A DNA stretch of 64,000 nucleotides from Albirhodobacter sp042466415 (GTDB lineage Bacteria > Pseudomonadota > Alphaproteobacteria > Rhodobacterales > Rhodobacteraceae): the NCBI RefSeq assembly GCF_042466415.1, contig NZ_JAXHCH010000002.1, positions 1,178,001 through 1,242,000 of the forward strand, written 5' to 3'. Below are positions 58,066 through 64,000 of this stretch, piece by piece. Position numbers and translations under genes: made by a program. The notes beneath the pieces are model-generated. The model was given only the letters and a program-made list of their open reading frames with translations. It did not search any database and was not told where the DNA came from. Each line of letters opens with the position of its first letter. Position 1 is the first letter of the stretch.

Positions 58066-59685
58066 ATGAAAAGATCTTATGCACTCGCGATGACAACGGC
58101 ATTGAGCCTGACCGCGACCCTCGCGTTCGCGCAGAACCATCCCGTCACCAATGAGCCGCTCGCCGAAAAGCAGGTATTTGTGTACCGCGTTGGCGACGAT
58201 TCCCCATCGATCGATCCGCAATATACCGAGGATGTCGATGGCGCGGCCGTGGTGCGCGATCTGTTTGAAGGGCTGATGACGCAAGATAAAGACGGCAATC
58301 TTGCGCCGGGCGTGGCGACAGATTTTGACCTGAGCGAAGACAAAACCGTCTACACCTTCCATCTGCGCGATACCGCCAAATGGTCGGACGGAACGCCGGT
58401 CACGGCCGCTGATTTCGAATATTCGTGGAAGCGCCTCGTCGATCCCGCCACCGCCTCGCCCTACGCGTGGTTTGCCGAGGAAATGGGCATCGTCAATGTC
58501 GCGGATGTTGTCGCGGGGAAACTCCCGACCTCCGATCTGGGCGTGAAGGCGATTGATGATCACACGTTCGAGGTGCGCCTGAACCGCCCCGTCGCGCATA
58601 TGCCGCAGATGACCACCAATGCCGCCCTCTCGCCCTCGCCCAAATCGGTCGTCGAGGCACATGGCACCAATTGGACCAAGCCCGAATTTATCGTCTCAAA
58701 CGGCGCCTATGTTCTGACCGAAGCGATCCCGCAGGAACGCTCCGTCCGCGTGCGCAACACGAACTATTGGAACAATGACGCGACGATCATCGAGCGCGTC
58801 GAAGCGCTTGTTATCAATGATGAAAACGCCGCTCTCACCCGCTATCTCTCGGGCGAGTTGGACCGCACGGAAGTCCCCGCAGGCCAGTTCAAAAAGCTCA
58901 GCGCGAGCAACCCTGACGAGGCGCTGAGCATCCCGACGCTGTGCACCTATTACTATTTCATCAACATGTCCGACAGCGCCAACCCTGCGTTGAAAGATCA
59001 GCGCGTGCGCGAGGCTTTGTCGCTGGCGATTGACCGCGATGTGATCACCGGCTCGATTTTGCAAGGCGGGCAGACGGCGGCCTTCGGCTTCACGCCTGAG
59101 GCGACGGCCGGGTTTACCGCGCCGGAAAATGCAGCCGAGGCGATGACGCAAAAAGACCGCGACGCGCGCGCGATTGAGCTGTTGACCGAGGCAGGCTACG
59201 GGCCGGACAAGCCGATCACTCTCAAGCTCCTCTACAACACAGATGACCAGCACAAGAAAATCGCGATCACCGTATCGCAGATGTGGAAACAAAAGCTGGG
59301 CGTGACCACCGAATTGCAGAATATGGAATGGAAAACCTTCCTTGAGGCCCGTTCCAGCCAGCAATTCGATATCGGTCGTGCGGGATGGTGCGGCGATTAT
59401 AACATGGCCTCCGCGTTCCTCGATCTGATGCGCAGCGGGCATGAGTATAACGATGCGAAATATTCCAACGCAGAGGTCGATGCCCTGTTGGAAGATGCCC
59501 GCGTGAACCCCGATCCCTCCGCCGATTTCACCAAAATCGAGGAAATCATCGCGAAAGACGTGCCGATCCTGCCGATCTATCACTATGCCGAGGCTTACAT
59601 GATGGATAAAAACCTTCAGAACTGGCCCGTCGAGAACGTGCAGCAAAACTGGTACTCGCGCGATCTCTACTTCACAGCCGAGTAA
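58066..59685 (+). CDS. oppA: Oligopeptide ABC transporter substrate-binding protein (OppA-like)
   Basis: The 539-residue periplasmic receptor has a 22-residue signal peptide ending L-A-F-A. The SBP family-5 signature is present: D-P-Q-Y-T-E-D near residue 48, R-D-L-F-E-G-L near 65, W-S-D-G-T-P-V-T-A-A-D-F near 108, and A-L-S-L-A-I-D-R near 320. These resemble OppA/MppA, which bind di- to oligopeptides or murein peptides. It is the first gene of a complete oppABCDF operon. Confidence 0.92.
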   Translation: MKRSYALAMTTALSLTATLAFAQNHPVTNEPLAEKQVFVYRVGDDSPSIDPQYTEDVDGAAVVRDLFEGLMTQDKDGNLAPGVATDFDLSEDKTVYTFHLRDTAKWSDGTPVTAADFEYSWKRLVDPATASPYAWFAEEMGIVNVADVVAGKLPTSDLGVKAIDDHTFEVRLNRPVAHMPQMTTNAALSPSPKSVVEAHGTNWTKPEFIVSNGAYVLTEAIPQERSVRVRNTNYWNNDATIIERVEALVINDENAALTRYLSGELDRTEVPAGQFKKLSASNPDEALSIPTLCTYYYFINMSDSANPALKDQRVREALSLAIDRDVITGSILQGGQTAAFGFTPEATAGFTAPENAAEAMTQKDRDARAIELLTEAGYGPDKPITLKLLYNTDDQHKKIAITVSQMWKQKLGVTTELQNMEWKTFLEARSSQQFDIGRAGWCGDYNMASAFLDLMRSGHEYNDAKYSNAEVDALLEDARVNPDPSADFTKIEEIIAKDVPILPIYHYAEAYMMDKNLQNWPVENVQQNWYSRDLYFTAE

Positions 59686-59716
59686 CCTCGCGGGGGCCAA
59701 CCGGCCCTAACTCTCC

Positions 59717-59747
59717 GCGCCGTGCCGCAGTCATTGCGGCGCGGCGC
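59717..59747 (+). promoter_or_regulatory. Intercistronic stem-loop between oppA and oppB
   Basis: GCGCCGTGCCGCA and TGCGGCGCGGCGC form a 13-bp stem (one G-U pair) with a 5-nt loop and no T tract. It probably protects the oppA transcript 3' end and lowers permease expression, as is common after binding-protein genes. Confidence 0.75.
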
Positions 59748-59782
59748 CTTTCTCACATCAGATCCCAAACGATAGGATCCTC

Positions 59783-60706
59783 ATGCTCACCTTCGTTTTC
59801 AAGCGTCTGCTCTACGCAATCCCCACGCTTTTGCTCTTGATCATCTTCTCGTTTGTCCTGATGCATTCCGCCCCCGGCGGCCCGTTCACATCCGATCGCC
59901 CGCTCGCGCCGGAGGTGATGGCCAATCTGGAGGCGAAATATCATCTCAACGATCCCCTGCCCCAACAAATCGGGCGCTATGTGGTGGATGTGGTCACACG
60001 GTTCGATTTTGGCCCGTCGTTCCAATACAAAGATCGCACCGTGAATGAGATCATCGCGCAGGGCTTCCCCGTGACGTTGACTTACGGGGCGATTTCCTTT
60101 GTCGTGGCGGTTCTGTTTGGCTGCGGGCTCGGGATTGCGGCGGCGATGCGCCAGAACACATGGCTCGATTATCTCGCGGTAGGCACATCGATCGGGGCGC
60201 AGGTTTTGCCGAATTTCGTGATGGCGCCGATTTTGGTTCTGGTGTTCACGCTCTGGCTGGGCTGGTTGCCGGGCGGCGGGTGGAACGGCGGGCAATGGCC
60301 CTATCTCATCATGCCCGTGATCGCCCTCTCGACCAGTTTCATGGCCTCGATCGCGCGGATCATGCGCTCGTCGCTGTTGGAGGTGATGCACAGCAATTAC
60401 ATCCGCACCGCGCGCGCCAAAGGCCTGCCCGCGCGCGCGATTTTGTTCCGCCACGCGCTCAAACCCGCGATGCTGCCGGTGATTTCCTACCTCGGGCCGA
60501 CATTTGTTGTGATGATCACCGGCTCTGTCGTGATCGATCTTTATTTCACCACAGGCGGCATCGGTCAGGCCTTCGTGAATTCGGCGCTCAACCGCGATTA
60601 TGCGGTGATGATGGGGATCACGATCCTGATCGGCGCGCTCACCATCGTGTTCAACCTGCTCGTGGATATTCTCTACGCGTGGATTGATCCGAAAATCAAA
60701 TTGTAA
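59783..60706 (+). CDS. oppB: Oligopeptide ABC transporter permease OppB
   Basis: This 307-residue inner-membrane permease has the N-terminal R-R/K-L-L-Y-A-I-P-T family start, the H-S-A-P-G-G-P-F segment after the first membrane helix and the coupling loop T-A-R-A-K-G-L-P near residue 211. About six membrane segments are visible. It pairs with OppC, whose start lies 10 bp downstream. Confidence 0.94.
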   Translation: MLTFVFKRLLYAIPTLLLLIIFSFVLMHSAPGGPFTSDRPLAPEVMANLEAKYHLNDPLPQQIGRYVVDVVTRFDFGPSFQYKDRTVNEIIAQGFPVTLTYGAISFVVAVLFGCGLGIAAAMRQNTWLDYLAVGTSIGAQVLPNFVMAPILVLVFTLWLGWLPGGGWNGGQWPYLIMPVIALSTSFMASIARIMRSSLLEVMHSNYIRTARAKGLPARAILFRHALKPAMLPVISYLGPTFVVMITGSVVIDLYFTTGGIGQAFVNSALNRDYAVMMGITILIGALTIVFNLLVDILYAWIDPKIKL

Positions 60707-60716
60707 GGAGGCGCGC

Positions 60717-61634
60717 ATGACATCGACACCCCTGCAAAGCGCAGAAATCTCGCCCCCGAAGGCCAAGGCCGGTCGCTCGCTTTGGCAAGATGCACGGCGG
60801 CGGTTCTTGAAAAACCGCGCCGCCTTGGCCAGCGTCATCGTATTGGCCGTGATTGTTCTGATCGCCCTTTTGGGGCCACTCTTCGCCGTGTGGGATAATG
60901 AAACCGTTGATTGGGGCGTTTTGGGCGATATCGCGACGCTCGGCGCGCCGTCCTTCACCACCGGCCATTTCTTCGGAACCGATGATCTGGGCCGCGATCT
61001 CTATTCGCGGGTGGTGCAAGGCACGCAGGTGTCGTTGATGGTCGGGCTGATCGGATCGGCCATCGCGGTGATCATCGGCACGCTCTACGGCGCCACGGCC
61101 GGATATATTGGCGGGCGCACCGATAACATCATGATGCGCGCCGTCGATATTTTGATGTCGATCCCGTATATGTTCGTCCTGATCCTGCTGTTGGTGGTGT
61201 TCGGGCGCTCGATGTGGCTGTTGTTCGCGGGGGTTGGCATGATCTCTTGGCTGGAGATGGCGCGGATCGTGCGGGGGCAGACTTTGGCCCTCAAATCCAA
61301 GGAATATGTCGAGGCCGCGCTTGCGATTGGCGTCAAGCATCATACCATCGTGCTGCGCCATATCATCCCCAATTTGCTCGGCGTGATCGTCATCTACGCA
61401 ACACTTCTGGTGCCGCAGATGATCCTGACCGAGAGCTTCATCTCGTTCCTCGGGCTGGGCGTGCAAGAGCCCAACACCAGCTGGGGCGCGCTGATTTCGG
61501 AGGGCGCCTCCACCTTGCAATACGGCACCTATTGGCAGCTTTTGTTCCCGCTGATCTTCTTCGTCGTCACGCTGTTTTGCTTCTTCTTCATCGGTGACGG
61601 ATTGCGCGACGCGCTAGACCCCAAGGACAGATAG
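60717..61634 (+). CDS. oppC: Oligopeptide ABC transporter permease OppC
   Basis: The protein has 305 residues from ATG 60717, directly after TAAGGAGG. An OppC-type N-terminal helix (about 35-55) precedes the segment F-G-T-D-D-L-G-R-D-L and the coupling loop E-A-A-L-A-I-G near residue 200. It pairs with OppB in the membrane. The oppD start is 9 bp downstream. Confidence 0.94.
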   Translation: MTSTPLQSAEISPPKAKAGRSLWQDARRRFLKNRAALASVIVLAVIVLIALLGPLFAVWDNETVDWGVLGDIATLGAPSFTTGHFFGTDDLGRDLYSRVVQGTQVSLMVGLIGSAIAVIIGTLYGATAGYIGGRTDNIMMRAVDILMSIPYMFVLILLLVVFGRSMWLLFAGVGMISWLEMARIVRGQTLALKSKEYVEAALAIGVKHHTIVLRHIIPNLLGVIVIYATLLVPQMILTESFISFLGLGVQEPNTSWGALISEGASTLQYGTYWQLLFPLIFFVVTLFCFFFIGDGLRDALDPKDR

Positions 61635-61643
61635 GACCAGATT

Positions 61644-62612
61644 ATGAGCTTACTTGAGGTCAAAAACCTGACTGTCGGGTTTGATACGCCAGACGGCACC
61701 GTGCGCGCCGTCGATGATATCAGCTTTACGTTGGAGGCGGGCAAAACCCTCGCCATTGTCGGGGAAAGCGGATCGGGGAAAAGCCAAACCGCCTTCGCGA
61801 TCATGGGCTTGCTTGCCAAAAACGGGCGCGCGGGCGGATCGGTGATGTTTGAGGGGCAAGAGCTGCTCAATATGCCCGAGAAGCGCCTGAACGCCGTGCG
61901 CGCGGCCCAGATCGGGATCATCTTCCAAGATCCGATGACATCGTTGAACCCCTATGTTCGCGTGTCCGATCAGATGGCCGAGGTGTTGATGCTGCATCAA
62001 GGCTTAAGCAAATCGGATGCGATCAAGGATTGCGTCAAGATGCTGGACGCGGTGAAAATCCCCGATGCCAAGCGCCGGATCACGATGTATCCGCATGAGT
62101 TTTCGGGCGGGATGCGGCAACGCGTGATGATCGCGATGGCGCTGTTGTGCCATCCGCGGCTGATCATCGCGGATGAGCCGACGACCGCGCTCGACGTGAC
62201 GGTGCAAGCGCAGATCATGGATTTGCTGCGCGATTTGCAAAGCGATTTCGGCATGGGTTTGATCCTCATCACCCATGATCTGGGCGTGGTTGCGGGCAGC
62301 TGCGAGGATACGCTGGTGCTCTACGGCGGGCGGGTGATGGAAACCGGCCCGACGCAGCAGCTTTTCAGCGAACCGACCCACCCCTACACGCGCGGCTTGC
62401 TGCAAGCGGTGCCGCGTCTGGGCGCGAAATCGGCCAGCTTGGCAACGATCCCCGGCAATCCGCCCAATATGATGCATCCGCCCGCCGGATGCCCGTTCTC
62501 ACCGCGTTGCGCCTTTGCAGACGCCGAATGCGGCCGCACGAAACCCGCTCTGATCGCGTTCGCAGACATGCGCAGCCGCGCCTGCCACCAGTCGCTACAG
62601 GACATCACATGA
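61644..62612 (+). CDS. oppD: Oligopeptide ABC transporter ATP-binding protein OppD
   Basis: The 322-residue protein has Walker A G-E-S-G-S-G-K-S-Q near residue 40, a Q-loop F-Q-D-P-M-T, signature F-S-G-G-M-R-Q-R, Walker B I-A-D-E-P-T and switch T-H-D. The C-terminal oligopeptide-transporter domain has a cysteine cluster (P-A-G-C-P-F-S-P-R-C) that binds an iron-sulfur cluster in some homologues. It overlaps oppF as ATGA. Confidence 0.95.
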   Translation: MSLLEVKNLTVGFDTPDGTVRAVDDISFTLEAGKTLAIVGESGSGKSQTAFAIMGLLAKNGRAGGSVMFEGQELLNMPEKRLNAVRAAQIGIIFQDPMTSLNPYVRVSDQMAEVLMLHQGLSKSDAIKDCVKMLDAVKIPDAKRRITMYPHEFSGGMRQRVMIAMALLCHPRLIIADEPTTALDVTVQAQIMDLLRDLQSDFGMGLILITHDLGVVAGSCEDTLVLYGGRVMETGPTQQLFSEPTHPYTRGLLQAVPRLGAKSASLATIPGNPPNMMHPPAGCPFSPRCAFADAECGRTKPALIAFADMRSRACHQSLQDIT

Positions 62613-63628
62613 CCGATGACAACACGCTTTTGCACGTCGACGGGGTGAAGGTTTACTTCCCCTACACGGCTGAAGATTCGATTTTTTCGCGCAAAGAGGC
62701 GCAGTATATCAAGGCCGTTGACGGCGTGAGCTTCACGATCAAGCGCGGCGAAACGCTGGGCATTGTCGGGGAAAGCGGCAGTGGCAAATCCACGCTGGCG
62801 CGGGCGGTGATCCGGATGGTGCCGATCCATGCGGGCCGCGTTTTGTGGATGGGGCAGGATCTGGTCGGGATGAAAGCCGCCGAGATGCGATTGCAGCGCA
62901 AAGACCTGCAAATGATCTTCCAAGATCCGCTCGCCTCGCTCAACCCGCGCATGACCCTGCGCGAGATCATCGCCGAGCCGCTGAAAACGCATTTCCCCAA
63001 AATGCGCAAAGCCGAAATGAACGAGCGGATCGCGAAAATGATGACGCGGGTGGGTTTGCTGCCCGATATGATCAACCGCTATCCGCACGAATTCTCGGGC
63101 GGCCAGTGCCAACGGATCGGCATCGCGCGCGCGCTGATTTTGGAACCAAAGCTTTTGATCTGCGATGAGCCGGTCTCGGCGCTCGATGTGTCAATTCAGG
63201 CGCAGGTCATAAATCTGCTGGTTGACTTGCAAAAGGATATGGATCTGTCCTTGATGTTCATCGCGCATGATTTGAGCGTGGTGCAACATATTTCGGACCG
63301 TGTGATGGTGCTCTATCTCGGCTCGATCATGGAACTCGCGAGCAGCGATGACATCTATGAAAACCCCGCCCATCCCTACACGCGCGCATTGATCGCGGCG
63401 GTTCCCGATATTGACCGCCCCGCCCCCGCGGACCGTGCGGCGATGATGCTCGATGGCGATCTGCCCTCGCCCCTCTCGCCGCCATCAGGCTGCCCGTTCC
63501 GCACGCGCTGCCCGCAAGCGCAGGACATCTGCGCCACCACGCGCCCGCCCCTGCAAGAACCCGCGCCGGGGCATAGCGTTGCGTGCCACTTCCACACCGT
63601 GGCACAGCCCGCGCCGCTGGGCGTATAA
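62609..63628 (+). CDS. oppF: Oligopeptide ABC transporter ATP-binding protein OppF
   Basis: The protein has 339 residues from ATG 62609, overlapping the oppD stop by 4 bp; the longer frame from 62489 is oppD in another frame. It has Walker A G-E-S-G-S-G-K-S-T near residue 50, F-S-G-G-Q-C-Q-R, I-C-D-E-P-V-S-A-L-D and a C-terminal cysteine motif C-P-F-R-T-R-C-P. It forms the second ATPase of the Opp importer. Confidence 0.95.
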   Translation: MTDDNTLLHVDGVKVYFPYTAEDSIFSRKEAQYIKAVDGVSFTIKRGETLGIVGESGSGKSTLARAVIRMVPIHAGRVLWMGQDLVGMKAAEMRLQRKDLQMIFQDPLASLNPRMTLREIIAEPLKTHFPKMRKAEMNERIAKMMTRVGLLPDMINRYPHEFSGGQCQRIGIARALILEPKLLICDEPVSALDVSIQAQVINLLVDLQKDMDLSLMFIAHDLSVVQHISDRVMVLYLGSIMELASSDDIYENPAHPYTRALIAAVPDIDRPAPADRAAMMLDGDLPSPLSPPSGCPFRTRCPQAQDICATTRPPLQEPAPGHSVACHFHTVAQPAPLGV

Positions 63629-63635
63629 GATCACG

Positions 63636-63664
63636 GCCCGCCCCCTGATCCCATCGGGGCGGGC
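63636..63664. terminator. GC hairpin between convergent oppF and RND genes
   Basis: GCCCGCCCC and GGGGCGGGC form a perfect 9-bp stem with an 11-nt loop, 7 bp after the oppF stop. No T tract follows on either strand, so termination would have to be factor-assisted. Confidence 0.5.
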
Positions 63665-63692
63665 AACGAGGCGGCATCGCGGCGAGGTCCGT

Positions 63693-64000
63693 TTACGCGG
63701 AGGCGGCCCGATCTACGGAGGGGCGCGCGCGATTGGCCTTGCGTTCCCCCAACATCAGCATGGCGGGGGTGACGATCAACGTCAAAACGGTTGCCACGAC
63801 CAACCCGCCCGCAATGGCGGAGGAAAGCTCCGTCCACCACTGCGTCGACGGGGCGCCGTAGACGATCTCCCGCGTGAAGAAGTTGAGATTGATCCCGATC
63901 ACCATCGGCAAAAGCCCCAACGCCGTCGTCACGGACGTCAACACGACAGGCCGAAGGCGTTGCGCGCCCGTGCGCAGCGCCGCCTCCAACGGCGACATCC
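63693..64000 (-). CDS. RND efflux transporter, C-terminal end (5' part beyond window)
   Basis: About 102 C-terminal residues are visible and the frame is open to the end of the window. The segment R-L-R-P-V-V-L-T-S-V-T-T-A-L-G-L-L-P-M and the last membrane helices (S-A-I-A-G-G-L-V-V-A-T-V-L-T-L) are typical of the HAE1/AcrB-type RND superfamily of proton-driven efflux pumps. The substrate class cannot be told from this fragment. It converges on oppF. Confidence 0.85.
   Translation of the reverse strand, partial: MSPLEAALRTGAQRLRPVVLTSVTTALGLLPMVIGINLNFFTREIVYGAPSTQWWTELSSAIAGGLVVATVLTLIVTPAMLMLGERKANRARPSVDRAASA

Noticed and set aside
58012..58662. A 216-residue minus-strand frame over the oppA 5' end
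   Set aside because: It is antisense to the signal peptide and first domain of OppA and has no recognisable feature.

Overview
The window is GC-rich (around 60% by eye), densely packed chromosomal DNA that looks alphaproteobacterial, most likely Rhodobacterales (Roseobacter/Rhodobacter group). The basis is the mix of families: TRAP, TTT (tripartite tricarboxylate) and Opp/Met ABC importers, a TctA-TctB fusion, BapA-prefix type secreted proteins, and many short operons with ATGA overlaps. No rRNA, convincing tRNA, insertion sequence or CRISPR array was seen. Both ends cut through genes.

Layout. (1) 1-9159: housekeeping and transport. This holds a truncated alpha/beta hydrolase, rlmF, a DUF2322 protein, a DCC-family thiol oxidoreductase, the metNIQ methionine importer, an FAD/NAD(P)-binding protein and a catalase. 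(2) 9461-26643: a self-contained cell-surface/biofilm-type locus, the most unusual part of the window. It encodes two large Asp-rich repeat proteins (9461-11548 and 24191-26593). Between them lies an operon (11897-19032) of a BapA-prefix-like protein, a TolC-type channel, a type I secretion ATPase, an HlyD-type adaptor and a single-POTRA Omp85-like barrel. Three signalling proteins follow: a receiver protein with a degenerate GGDEF-like domain, a LuxR-type response regulator and a hybrid histidine kinase with receiver and Hpt domains. (3) 26929-31537: a NitT/TauT-like ABC importer, a fumarylacetoacetase-family hydrolase and a divergent GntR regulator with two clear palindromes. (4) 31645-42414: an oxidoreductase trio (MDR, SDR, luciferase-like), a prephenate dehydrogenase, a TRAP importer with an amidase, RidA, a LysR regulator and YaeQ. 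(5) 42505-54272: a tricarboxylate module. It holds tctD with a frameshifted tctE, tctC, a tctA-tctB fusion, a prpF-family isomerase, a 2-hydroxyacid dehydrogenase, an AbrB-type membrane protein, a GntR regulator and tcuAB. (6) 54318-64000: an MDR/LysR pair, a small membrane protein, another LysR, an oppABCDF peptide importer and the end of an RND transporter.

How the parts fit. In region 2, I infer that the T1SS (TolC, ABC, HlyD) exports one or more of the three secreted proteins, and that the phosphorelay (hybrid kinase, Hpt, LuxR-type regulator) controls their expression. A GTATG/CATAC palindrome overlapping a promoter-like sequence upstream of the 24191 gene, and a similar one upstream of the 9461 gene, are candidate operators. 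In region 5, TctC/TctA would import a tricarboxylate, TcuAB would oxidise tricarballylate to cis-aconitate, and the PrpF homologue would isomerise an aconitate-type intermediate. The local sensor kinase gene is broken in a GC-dinucleotide tract. Several gene junctions carry short GC-rich tandem repeats with unit lengths of 13, 17 and 20 bp.
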